Below, piece after piece: positions 1 to 8,600 of a DNA stretch of 64,000 bases. The notes under the pieces were generated by a model, which was not told the origin of the DNA, did no database searches, and saw nothing but the letters and a program-made list of their open reading frames with translations. This DNA comes from a virus. Positions within the stretch are counted from its first letter, which is position 1. The number at the start of each line of letters is the position of its first letter. The stretch covers positions 1-64,000 of IMG/VR virus record IMGVR_UViG_3300035001_000006. One strand, given 5' to 3'. A program made the position numbers and the translations under genes.

Positions 1-273
1 TCAAGGCTTTGACTTCGGAATCCCGCCGCGTGACGATGCTGCGAGCTTCTTCTTGAAGGTCTGCAGATCGAGCAAGTAGGTCTCCTGCTTCGCCAAAAAG
101 GCCGTCGACGGTGCGGGGTCGATCGCCCGGATCTCCAGCGGAAGCGGTGTCGGCTGCGGCTTCTTCGCGATCACGGGCGGTGAAGGCCGCGAAGGCGTCG
201 CGCAGCCCGGCAGCGAGCTGACCATTGCGGCGCTCAGCGTCAAGGCGAGCAGCAGTTTCCTGGGCGAGTACAT
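1..273 (-). CDS. Rz1-like outer-membrane spanin lipoprotein
   Basis: This 90-residue protein is encoded wholly inside the Rz-like gene in a different frame. It starts with a basic then hydrophobic signal sequence (residues 1-22) ending in LPGC, a loose lipobox with Cys24 as the probable lipidated residue. A proline-rich stretch follows (SRPSPP, KKPQPTPLPL), typical of Rz1 proteins. In the family the lipoprotein sits in the outer membrane and contacts the C-terminus of the inner spanin. The stop codon is the first three bases of the window. The Pro at position -2 of the lipobox is unusual, so processing is inferred. Confidence 0.8.
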   Translation of the reverse strand: MYSPRKLLLALTLSAAMVSSLPGCATPSRPSPPVIAKKPQPTPLPLEIRAIDPAPSTAFLAKQETYLLDLQTFKKKLAASSRGGIPKSKP

Positions 274-514
274 GGGTGAGTCCTTCTTGTGCAGCCGCGT
301 GCGCGGCCATCTTCTCGGAGGTGCGTAGAGCGTCGGTCAGCGCCACGCGCGTGCGATCGGCCTCGAGCTGCGCTGCGGAGGCGCGCTGGTCGGCCAGTTC
401 CTTGCCGGCGGCGGCAAGCCGCAGCGTCTGCACCGCGGCGGCGCCAGCCAGGGCGACGATGACGCCCCCGACAAGGTAGACCTTCGCGGCGCTGAACCAG
501 GCTGTCGGGCTCAC
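1..514 (-). CDS. Rz-like inner-membrane spanin subunit (3' end beyond window)
   Basis: The reading frame starts with GTG at 514, overlapping the TGA of the upstream HNH gene (GTGA), and runs off the window at base 1 after about 171 codons. Residues 4-28 form one hydrophobic N-terminal segment followed by a long Ala/Glu/Arg-rich helical, probably coiled-coil, region. This is the layout of i-spanins, which sit in the inner membrane and join an outer-membrane lipoprotein to fuse the membranes at the end of lysis. The Rz1-like lipoprotein gene lies inside it in another frame, as in lambda. Its place after the endolysin supports the call. The C-terminus cannot be seen. Confidence 0.8.
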   Translation of the reverse strand, partial: MSPTAWFSAAKVYLVGGVIVALAGAAAVQTLRLAAAGKELADQRASAAQLEADRTRVALTDALRTSEKMAAHAAAQEGLTHVLAQETAARLDAERRNGQLAAGLRDAFAAFTARDREEAAADTASAGDPGDRPRTVDGLFGEAGDLLARSADLQEEARSIVTRRDSEVKAL

Positions 515-1158
515 GCTACGCCCTCAAGTAGCGCCTGCTGCGTTGAAAACTCTTCTGTGGCTACATGCGCCGGAAGATGCTTACCGACAACCCGGAGAAC
601 GCCGAAAAACTCGGCCGCGGGCAGGTTGTTGCGCGCAAAATTCGCGAACACCGTGGACCAAACAAAATTCCCCCTCACATAGCCCCTTGCTGGGTCGATG
701 CGGTCCAGCGAAGGCCTCAGCGGGTGGCGAGCGATGCCCACCATGAAATCCAGGGGCAGTCCAGTCCAAAAGCACTGGCCACCCTGCCGATCCCATTGCT
801 CACGGAGGTCAGCTACCCGGATGTCGCATGGGAGATTCAACTTTCGAGCTCTTGAGCGGGCCGTGCTGCAGTAGGTTGAAAATGGATTGCGACTGCGTTC
901 CCAGCCACCGATGCCACCGGCCTGCTTGAATGCCTGGCGCATCTGCTTCGCTCGAGCCTTAGTGCGCCGGGAGTTCTCCACTTTTCGGGCGGCCTCGCGT
1001 TGTCGGGAACAGGCGACGCAGGCTCGATGCCTAAAAAGCCTGTACCTAACCGACATGCCTGTGCCCTCATGTTCGTGGCCGTGCCTGCACAACTTGCCGA
1101 GGAAGTGCTTCTCCTGGTCGAAGCGGATCGTGCTGGGCTGCTCTGCTGCACCATTCAT
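511..1158 (-). CDS. HNH-type endonuclease-like protein in the lysis cassette
   Basis: The 215-residue product starts at ATG 1158, overlapping the endolysin stop (ATGA). A Cys/His-rich N-terminal region (KLCRHGHEHEGT, then HRACVACSRQRE, about residues 22-55) looks like a zinc ribbon, and a basic helical stretch follows. The C-terminal part (QGGQCFWTGLPLDF, then PSLDRIDPARGYVRGNFVW) matches the layout of phage HNH nucleases that recognise zinc-ribbon-like substrates. The protein probably nicks or cuts DNA, but the exact catalytic His is not obvious. It sits between endolysin and spanins, where a nuclease is not needed, so it is probably a mobile insertion that kept translational coupling. Confidence 0.65.
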   Translation of the reverse strand: MNGAAEQPSTIRFDQEKHFLGKLCRHGHEHEGTGMSVRYRLFRHRACVACSRQREAARKVENSRRTKARAKQMRQAFKQAGGIGGWERSRNPFSTYCSTARSRARKLNLPCDIRVADLREQWDRQGGQCFWTGLPLDFMVGIARHPLRPSLDRIDPARGYVRGNFVWSTVFANFARNNLPAAEFFGVLRVVGKHLPAHVATEEFSTQQALLEGVA

Positions 1159-1784
1159 ACCTGCGCCGCCGTCCCCCGCGCGGTCCGGTAAGCCGATGCC
1201 AAGCGCCCGGCGTAATCGTGAAGATGCTGTGAGGCGCCGTTGTAGAACTCGGCGAACGGCGTCCAGTTGCCGGTGGCCACGGCCGACTTCAACGCCTTCC
1301 AGCCACGCCCGCCGCGGTCGTGCTGGACGAACTCGACGAACGCGCGCAGGTGCGCGGGCTCGCCGGCGTACATGGCGTTGATGAAGTCCTGCAGCGAGGC
1401 GAAGCCGGCCGCCGCAAAGTTCTCCCCCATGATCTGGAAGCCGCCCCAGCTCGCGCTCATGAGCGCGGCGCTGCGCGACAGCTCGACAGCCTTCTGCAGG
1501 CGCGCATGCTCGCGCTCGTTGCGCTGGTCGACGTCCTTGCCCTTCGCATAGTGCTCGCGGGTCCAACGGGGGAAGCTCAAGGTCGGCGCCACCTTGTCGA
1601 ACTTGCCGCCGGTGAGGCGGTGGAAGACGTGGCCCTCGAAAAGGATCCGCGGGAAGCCCTGGGCATCGAAGCTGCCGGTCGGCGTCTCGACCTCGAGCAC
1701 TGCCTTCACTGCGGCCAACGGAACGCCAAGCTCCGCGGCGGCCGCAGCCAGGTGCTCAGGGGTGATCTTCTCGCGGGCGGTCAT
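1155..1784 (-). CDS. Endolysin, N-acetylmuramidase family
   Basis: This 209-residue protein matches the N-acetylmuramidase (DUF3380) domain almost end to end. The segment VLEVETPTGSF (about 29-39) holds the expected catalytic Glu, followed by RILFEGHVFHRL, a family hallmark, and ASWGGFQIMGENF later on. The enzyme cleaves the glycan strand of peptidoglycan to release virions. There is no signal peptide, so a holin is needed for export. Its ATG overlaps the stop of the small holin-like gene upstream (ATGA). There is no separate wall-binding domain, as is common for phages of Gram-negative hosts. Confidence 0.92.
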   Translation of the reverse strand: MTAREKITPEHLAAAAAELGVPLAAVKAVLEVETPTGSFDAQGFPRILFEGHVFHRLTGGKFDKVAPTLSFPRWTREHYAKGKDVDQRNEREHARLQKAVELSRSAALMSASWGGFQIMGENFAAAGFASLQDFINAMYAGEPAHLRAFVEFVQHDRGGRGWKALKSAVATGNWTPFAEFYNGASQHLHDYAGRLASAYRTARGTAAQV

Positions 1785-2038
1785 GGCTTTCTCCGTTGTT
1801 GCCAGAGCTTCAGCAGCGACGCTGCGCCGTACACGGCACAGCCGAGCACGAGCAACAGGTGCGCCCTGGGCGCGCTGCCTTGCGTGGCGATGAGGTGGGC
1901 CACCTCAGTGGCGCCCCCGACAGCGATGAGGGCAAGGCCTATGCACTGCGGGATGGTGTCGTGGAAGGATGGGGCCAGCGTGGCGAGGACAGCGAGAGCC
2001 ACCAAGACCGAGACGGCGACGAGGTAGATCGATGTCAT
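1781..2038 (-). CDS. Small membrane protein, probable holin or holin partner
   Basis: An 85-residue protein with three hydrophobic segments (about 4-22, 30-50, 58-74) and a short basic tail (KLWQQRRKP), the form of class I holins. The ATG at 2038 is chosen over an upstream start because it falls directly at the stop of the preceding gene, and the gene runs into the endolysin with an ATGA overlap. Holins form inner-membrane lesions that let the endolysin reach the wall. A second holin-like gene lies just upstream, so which one is the holin and which a partner or antiholin cannot be told from sequence. Confidence 0.65.
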   Translation of the reverse strand: MTSIYLVAVSVLVALAVLATLAPSFHDTIPQCIGLALIAVGGATEVAHLIATQGSAPRAHLLLVLGCAVYGAASLLKLWQQRRKP

Positions 2039-2039
2039 G

Positions 2040-2375
2040 TCACGCCTTCCACTTGCGAGCAAGCCACTCACGCAGGTCGCTCGCGATTTGCTTGGCGTCC
2101 ATCAGCTGGATCACCTCGTAGGCCTTGGCAACTAGCGCCATGCCAAAGAGGCCGACGAGGTAGCCGACAAGGCCTTCGTTGTTCGGGGTGTCGAGCCACG
2201 ACGACAGTGGCGTCGAAGCGAAGTACGAGAGCGCGGCGCCGCCGGCAGCCATCGTGAGCTTCTCCGGCCAGGTGCCCTTGAGGAAGCGGGTCGAGGTGAG
2301 CGCCCCTGCCACACCGGCTACGAGCTTTGCGATGCTGATGTCGCTGAGTTGTTCGGGCGGCATTCGCGGTTCCAT
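2040..2375 (-). CDS. Membrane protein, probable holin
   Basis: A 111-residue protein with about three membrane segments (residues about 14-31, 40-62, 72-94) and a charged C-terminal helix (LREWLARKWKA). It lies first in the lysis set, before the second holin-like gene and the endolysin. The start at 2375 is a choice; another Met lies four codons later and a longer frame upstream has no better ribosome site. Role by topology and position only: inner-membrane pore or lesion formation at lysis. One copy of the left-arm bipartite element lies 36 bases upstream. Confidence 0.6.
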   Translation of the reverse strand: MEPRMPPEQLSDISIAKLVAGVAGALTSTRFLKGTWPEKLTMAAGGAALSYFASTPLSSWLDTPNNEGLVGYLVGLFGMALVAKAYEVIQLMDAKQIASDLREWLARKWKA

Positions 2376-2410
2376 GTTGCTTTTCGGCGCGACGTGCCCC
2401 GATGCCGCGC

Positions 2411-2445
2411 ATACTGGGAACGCGGGGGTGCGCATGCAATCCCCC
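2411..2445 (-). promoter_or_regulatory. Bipartite left-arm element, copy 1 (upstream of holin gene)
   Basis: Read on the minus strand: GGGGGATTGC (2445-2436), 17 bases, CCCAGTAT (2418-2411). It faces the holin gene that starts at 2375. Promoter function is inferred from block spacing and placement. Confidence 0.5.
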
Positions 2446-2456
2446 GCCCCATGACG

Positions 2457-4988
2457 CTACGCTGTGAGCGCGACGACCTCGGCGTCGGTGAGCCGCTGCG
2501 GAAAGTACCTCACGTCCCGAATGTGGATGCACGGTTGATTGCCGCCCGAAGCGGTGCAGCCAAGGCCCAGGAACGTGACAGGCGGCACGCCGTTGGGCGC
2601 GGCCTTCTTGAGCGGCTCGCCGTTGCACCCGAGTCGCATGCCGTCCGAGCCATAGCTGAGCGAAGCCTTGAAAACTGCGCCGGCCGGCATCATCGTCGAC
2701 GTGTTGAGCCCGCTCCCGCCGACGTTGCAGTAGCCGTAGACGGCGCCTGACGTCTGAAACCCCACACCGGTGCGGTTGCCGAGGGTGGTGTCCCCGAACT
2801 CCAGCAGGTTCCGGGTGGCGGTTTCCGGGGTGGTCGGCACGCGCATCTGCATGGCGACGGTGCCCTCGGCCGGGTTGAACCAGCCCTTCTTCGCGTCGAT
2901 CCGCACGGTGTCGGTGCTGCGCGTGTGCGCTCCCGAGGTGTGCGTATCTGCTACGCGCGTGGTCGCGGCCGAGGTCGACGTGTCGGCGGCCCTGGTCACC
3001 GTCGCCGTCGTTGTCGGGATGTAGCTCGAAACGAGCGGCGCCTGCTCCAACTGCAGCGCCGTGATCTTGAAGCCGCGGTTCTGGTTCTGGCCGTATCGGT
3101 AGACCCCGGTGTGTGCGGAGGTGATGGTCGCGGGAGAGGTGAAGCTGCCTGACACTCGCCAGCGCGCACCGCCCAGGTGCTGCACCGAGTAGGTGTTGGT
3201 CGCGTATCCGCTGTTGGCCAGGACCAGGACGAAGGAATTCCCTGGAACTGAGGTGCTTCCACCGAACACAGGTGGCTGCCCGTCGTCCATCTCGACGATG
3301 ACGGAGAGCGTGTACACCGTCGAGGTCGAGAGCGCGACGGCCGGAAGCTTGGCCGCATAGATCGTCGTCGAGCCGCCCGCAGGGAACTGAATGGCGCCCG
3401 CGAATCCGCTCATCGTCGCGGCGGTGACCCCGCTCCTGGTCGACGCATCGGTGACTCCGTTCCTGAACTCGCTTTCCGTGAAGAGGTTGCTGGTAGAGCC
3501 TTCGAGCAACAGCCAGGGCGCGACGGTCAGGTCCGCTGGGTTGTAGGTCATTCGCGCTTCGCCCGCAGCGGCCACTTTCAGGGCGCCGGTCGCGTCGAAA
3601 TACGTCCCGATGGAGGTGCGGCTAGTGAACGTCTCGGTGCTCGGGATGTAGCTGGTGGCATAGGCGCCGGCTTCGAGCTGCGCGCCCCAGACCTGGAACG
3701 CACCGCCGTCCGGGCCGCCCCCGGTGAATCCGACGTAGCAAGAAAGGGTGTGGCCGACGGTGATACCGGTCTGCGTGTAGGTGCACCTGTACCAACCGTT
3801 GCCGACCGGGCGCATCTCCCAGCCTGCGCCAACGATGGTTGGCCCGGGCAAATGAAGATTTACAGTCGCGGTGACGTAGTTGACGCCCGTCGAGTTGTTG
3901 CGCAGGAGCAGTGAGATCCCCCACGAGCGCGACACATTTTTGACGAAGACCGAGAAGGTCATCGTCGTCGCAGTCGCCGCCGCCGCAGTGGAATTCACGA
4001 ACGGGCCAGTTGCCGCGCCTGACACCTGGACTGCGCGAAGAGTCCCATCTGGCGCCAGCTTTCCAGTCTCCCGCGACGCCCCAGGGGCGCCCCAGGGAGC
4101 GAGATGCATGTCACCGCTTTTCTGCAGGAGGTTGGTGCTCGCCCCTTCCAGCAGCAGCACAGGGGCCAGCGACAGGTCTGAAGGCTCGTAATTCAAGCGT
4201 GCCGCCCCCGCCGCGGCCGTACGCATGATTCCGTTCGCGTCGTAGTAGCAGCCGATCGACGTCCGCCCTGTGAATGTCTCCAGACTCGGGATGTGGCTGG
4301 TGGCGAACGGCCCCTCCTCCAGCTGGACGCCCCACACGAGGAGGCCATTGACGCCATCGATTGCGCCAGTGGAAATGGCCTTCGGGTAGATTCTCAGATC
4401 TGCCACCGTGGAGGCGTCCGACGTGACCGTCCCTTCAAGGCGCTGCCAGCCGTTCCCCGCGTCCACGAGCTTCCAGGAAGCTGCTGAAAATCCGCCGAAC
4501 AAGGTCGCCGTCACGCTCTTCGTGTCGAGGTTGAAATCGAGGTTGACGCGGTCCGAGGCTGAGGCGCCAGTGAGCATGAAGACGCCAGTCATGTGGCCGG
4601 CCGGCTTGAGATACGCAGAGCAGGTGTACTGGACCGCCGAAGCGGACTTCGTGACCGTGCGATTTACGAACGGCGTGCCGCTCGTTGCACCCACACCAAG
4701 GACGAGTCTGCAGGCGTCGTATCGCCCGTTGGGTGCGAGCGCGGCCTCAGGCACGACCGAGACAAGCGACACCCTGCTCCAGAGCTCGAGCCGCGATGCG
4801 TAGCCGATCTGGTTCGTTCTCCCGGGCTCGATCAGCAGGCCCTTCGCGGCCTTCGTGATCGGGTCGTGATCGAAGCGCGGCGTGGCGCTCGGTTGGACCC
4901 AGCCCTGGGCGTTGACGCACGTACCCGCGCCGGCCCCGGAAAAGGTGAACAGCTGGGCGAAGGTCTTCTCTGTGAGGGTGGTCGTCAT
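2457..4988 (-). CDS. Tail fibre or receptor-binding protein with triplicated module
   Basis: The 843-residue protein carries three tandem copies of a module of about 220 residues (about 35-250, 255-475, 480-690). Each begins near a LLIEPG/LLLEGAST/LLLEGSTS motif; the first two end with a GVQLEEG- or GAQLEAG-like turn and HIPS/YIPSTETFT plus RTSIG, and the third has ALQLEQAP and YIPTTTATVTR. These beta-rich units resemble carbohydrate-binding modules in phage tail proteins. A Thr/Asp repeat follows (TRAADTSTSAATTRVADTHT), then a LamG-like C-terminal domain (about 720-843). Host-surface binding at the tail tip is inferred. The ATG overlaps the stop of the DUF4376 gene. No chaperone or autoprotease motif was seen. 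Confidence 0.7.
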   Translation of the reverse strand: MTTTLTEKTFAQLFTFSGAGAGTCVNAQGWVQPSATPRFDHDPITKAAKGLLIEPGRTNQIGYASRLELWSRVSLVSVVPEAALAPNGRYDACRLVLGVGATSGTPFVNRTVTKSASAVQYTCSAYLKPAGHMTGVFMLTGASASDRVNLDFNLDTKSVTATLFGGFSAASWKLVDAGNGWQRLEGTVTSDASTVADLRIYPKAISTGAIDGVNGLLVWGVQLEEGPFATSHIPSLETFTGRTSIGCYYDANGIMRTAAAGAARLNYEPSDLSLAPVLLLEGASTNLLQKSGDMHLAPWGAPGASRETGKLAPDGTLRAVQVSGAATGPFVNSTAAAATATTMTFSVFVKNVSRSWGISLLLRNNSTGVNYVTATVNLHLPGPTIVGAGWEMRPVGNGWYRCTYTQTGITVGHTLSCYVGFTGGGPDGGAFQVWGAQLEAGAYATSYIPSTETFTSRTSIGTYFDATGALKVAAAGEARMTYNPADLTVAPWLLLEGSTSNLFTESEFRNGVTDASTRSGVTAATMSGFAGAIQFPAGGSTTIYAAKLPAVALSTSTVYTLSVIVEMDDGQPPVFGGSTSVPGNSFVLVLANSGYATNTYSVQHLGGARWRVSGSFTSPATITSAHTGVYRYGQNQNRGFKITALQLEQAPLVSSYIPTTTATVTRAADTSTSAATTRVADTHTSGAHTRSTDTVRIDAKKGWFNPAEGTVAMQMRVPTTPETATRNLLEFGDTTLGNRTGVGFQTSGAVYGYCNVGGSGLNTSTMMPAGAVFKASLSYGSDGMRLGCNGEPLKKAAPNGVPPVTFLGLGCTASGGNQPCIHIRDVRYFPQRLTDAEVVALTA

Positions 4989-5620
4989 GGTGCTTCTTGT
5001 TCTTCTTCTGCGGGAGCTGGCTCGACGGGGGGCCAGCCAACCGTGATGTCGTAGGCCTCAGCCGCCTCCGGCGTCGCCAGCAAGTTGATGGCTTCGTGGT
5101 GAGCGCGTTCCGCACTGAAACACGCCTGGACATGCAGAGCAATCCCCCGGGCCACCGTCTTGAGTTCCTCGACGTTTAGGAGGACCCAGCCGCTGTCCGC
5201 TTTGAAGTCCACCGCTTCGATGCCGGCAGCCGTCGCATTGACGATCACCGAGGTGATGCGGTCCTGGTCAGCCTTCCCCGTCAGCACACGCACACCCCCC
5301 GGCAAGGTGATACCTCCCGTCTCTACTTCCCAGCGTCGCGCCGTCGCCCGCTCGCGCAGGCCCTGGCGCCGGTCTTCCATCGAACGCGGATCCACCCACG
5401 CATGCGAGTCCCAGTCGAAGACGTGGTTCTCGCACGGCGCCGCGCCCATTGGAACGGGCGCGAAGGTGACCGGATCCACGTAATGCCCATCGGGAATGGT
5501 GGCGATCAGGATCCCTTCGTGGTCCCCGGCGCTTTGCGCCGCGCAGGCGGCCTCGCTCGGTGCGGTGCCACGGGCGATAACGCGGCCGGTAGTCTTGTCG
5601 AATGCGGTGTATGCGGGCAT
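4985..5620 (-). CDS. DUF4376 tail-fibre-associated protein
   Basis: A 211-residue protein whose C-terminal half (from about residue 85) fits DUF4376: RRWEVETGGITLPGGVRVLT, then a TGKADQDRI segment and a helical end. The N-terminal half (AYTAFDKTTGRVIARGT) resembles the short beta domain found in proteins next to tail fibres. DUF4376 proteins are usually encoded beside fibre genes and are thought to be fibre parts or assembly factors. It lies between the J-like gene and the fibre gene, with a 4-base overlap into the latter. A GGGGGATTGC block lies inside it at 5138-5147. Confidence 0.7.
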   Translation of the reverse strand: MPAYTAFDKTTGRVIARGTAPSEAACAAQSAGDHEGILIATIPDGHYVDPVTFAPVPMGAAPCENHVFDWDSHAWVDPRSMEDRRQGLRERATARRWEVETGGITLPGGVRVLTGKADQDRITSVIVNATAAGIEAVDFKADSGWVLLNVEELKTVARGIALHVQACFSAERAHHEAINLLATPEAAEAYDITVGWPPVEPAPAEEEQEAP

Positions 5621-5632
5621 GAAGGCCTCTCC

Positions 5633-8600
5633 TTATCGTTGGCAGCTGAGCGCGAAGATGGACGTGTTCGAACCACCGAACGCGCCGACCGCGGTGATCC
5701 AGTGGCTGCCCGGGGCAAGGTCCACGACCACCGACCCGGATACCGTCGATCCCGGTAAGCCGCCGCCGAGCCAGTGGGCATTGCCGTCAATCTGGATCTG
5801 CAGAAAGCCGCCGCCGCCGCCGCCCGCACCAGGCGGGATGAAGCTCGATGCGGTGACGTAGGTCGTGACCCACTGCCCGTTGTTATCTGGAACCCAGTGC
5901 GTGATGCCGGCCGACGGGCCACTTTCATGCCTGGCCGTCGGGGTCGTGATCGATCGCCCCCGGATGTTGAGCGCGCCGATGACGTCGATCTGGTTGATCG
6001 TCAAGCCGTTGTGGTTCAGGTTGAAGCCCGGCCCCCACAGGTGGAACTGCGCGAAGTTGTTCGCCTCGTGGTGCATCACGAGACCGCAACCGGCGAGGTT
6101 GAAGTCGACGAACATGCTCCCGTTCGGGTGTTGGGCCAGGATCCACCCCCACTCTCCGTCACGCCACTTGTTCCTGCTTCGGATGTAGCCCCAGTCGTTG
6201 CCGGCCATGTTGCCGTTGATGGAAATCTGGCCGGCGTAGACGTAGTTGAGCTTGGAGATCGTCGCGGAGAGCTGCTCCACGTCGAGCGAACGCGCCTTGA
6301 TCGACCCGTCGATGTACATGTTCCCGTCGATGCCGATCGAGCTGACGCCGTCGATGTTGCCGATGGTGAACGGGTACTTGACGGTGCCGCCGGCACCTGG
6401 CTGGGCGACGGCGAACTTGTCGACCAGCATCACGAGGCTGGACGTGGTGCCGTTGTTGTCAAGGATCATGCCGGCAGTGCGACCATTGGCATCCACGTTG
6501 AGACGCCAGGTCGCCTTCACGGTGCCGTCGAGAGAGGCGATCGCGGAGGCGTTCGTCGAGATCGACGCGGTGTGGCCGTTGACGGTCGCGGTGAGATTGG
6601 TCAGCGACGTGGCCTGGCTTGTGATCGTGCCTTCGGCGGCCGTGACGCGGGTGGTGAGCGCAGTCACGGCGCTGGCGTTTGCCTTCGAGGTCTCCATTCC
6701 GGTGAGCCGCAGGCTGTCGGTGACGTCCTCGAAGCGGAATCCCTGGATCTCGGTGTAGCCGGTCGTACCGCTGATGTGGTTGAGCGCGAAGCCCGGGCTG
6801 ACGGAGGTGTCGCCAAAGGCGCTGCCGAGCTGCTGAAGCGAGAGCAAAACCCAGGTGTTCTCAGTCAGGCTCGCGAGCGGAATCGATGCGTTGCCGTACG
6901 CGCCAGTGTTGTTGCGCCACCAGTTCCAGTAGTGGGCCCCATTCGCGCCGACCCGGCGGAACCATGCGGAGATTCGGTAGGTGCGTGTGGGGTCGATCAC
7001 CACCTTGGACTTGCTGTAGTTCCAGAACGTCCCCCCACCTGCCTGCGAGCGGCACACGGTAGTCCCGACTTTGCCATCGTTCACCGTCACGAACCGCGGA
7101 GCCAGATCCTGGTTGTAGTGGCTGCGCCATGCAGCCACGTTCGCCATCGACTCATCCGCGGTCAAGCTCGCCTGCGAGTCGGCGCGCCCCAGCTCAAGGC
7201 TGCTGTTGAGGTTCGTGATCGCGGTGCCATGCGACGAGAGCGTGCCCTCCGCGCTCGAGACGCGAGTTGTGAGCGCGTTCAGAGCCGTGTTGGTGGCCCG
7301 GCTCGGCAGGCCGTCCGTCGTGCTGTTTACGGTCGATGCGAGCGCGGTGATCGCGTTCGCATTCGCTGTGTCTGCCGTGGCGCGCGCGGTCTGCTCTGCA
7401 AGGATGGCGGCGTCGGTCGTCGTCTTGTTGCCGATCACCGTGGCCGCGAGCTGCTGGCGGGCCGTGACTTCCGCCTCGTCGGCAGTGATCCGCGCCACGC
7501 GCTCCTCGAAGAGCAGGCCGCTGGCCAGCGTCGGGCCGGTGGGCTTCTCCCACGCCTTGAACTGCTTCCCAACGAAGCTCACGTCCACCGAAGGGCCGAT
7601 CACCGTGTCCAGGCTGCCCGACATCGCCGGGACACCGGTCAGGGCGACCGACAGGCCCTGCCGCTGGGTGGCTTCAGCGCTGTCCGCTGTTGCTCGCGCG
7701 TTTGCCTCGGTCTGCAGGGCCGCAGCGCCGGACGTCGCGTTGTTCGTGACGGTTGTTTGCAGCGCTGTGATGGCGTTGGCATTCGCGGTGTCTGCCGTTG
7801 CGCGCAGGGTCTGCTCACTCAGCATCGCAGCGTCGGCGGCGGACTTGTTGTTGGTGACCGTCGTCGCAAGCGCCTGGCGTGCGGTGATCTCCGCGTTGTC
7901 TGCGGTGATCCGAGCCTGGCGCTCACTGTAGATCAGGCCCGAGGTCACCGCACCTACGTCGGTGCCCGTGTAGGCGCCGCGGATCTGCGTCTGCAGCGCC
8001 TCGCGCGCCGTCACCTCGGCGGAGTCGGCAGTTGCTCGAGCCGTCTGCTCAGCGGTCAGCGCCGCGTTGACCGTGGCGAGGTTGTTGGCAACTGTAGCGG
8101 CCAGAGCCTCGCGCGCAGTGACTTCTGCCGCATCCGCGCTGGCGCGGACGGTCTGCTCAGCCAGCAGGGCTGCGTCCGAGTTCGTCTTGTTCGTCGCAAC
8201 GGTGGCCGCGAGCTGCTGCCGCGCAGTGACCTCCGCTGCGTCGGCGCTCACGCGAGCGTTGCGCTCGGATGCAAGCAGGCCAGAGGACAGGGCCGCGATG
8301 TCGTTCCCGGTGTAGCCGCCCCGCAGCTGAGTGGCGAGGTTCTCGCGTGCGGTCACCTCCGCGGAGTCGGCGTTCGCCCGCGCGGCGATCTCAGCCGAGA
8401 GCGCTGCATTCGAGGCGCCGGGGGAAGGTCGCCCGATGGCAAGCCAGTCGATCTCGAAGTAGTCGGTGGCCGTCTGTGCTGTGGACAGGTCGATGCGGAC
8501 CTGGTCGATGGCGACATCCCAGCCGGGGTTGACTGTCACCATGCCGATGCCGGCGGCGTCGTACGTCGGCTCGGTCATGGCGATGCTGCGGCCCGCCACG

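Noticed and set aside
5113-5147. A ninth left-arm element inside the DUF4376 gene
   Set aside because: The GGGGGATTGC block is exact but the second block (TTCAGTG) and spacing (35) differ and it is coding, so I did not list it as a feature.
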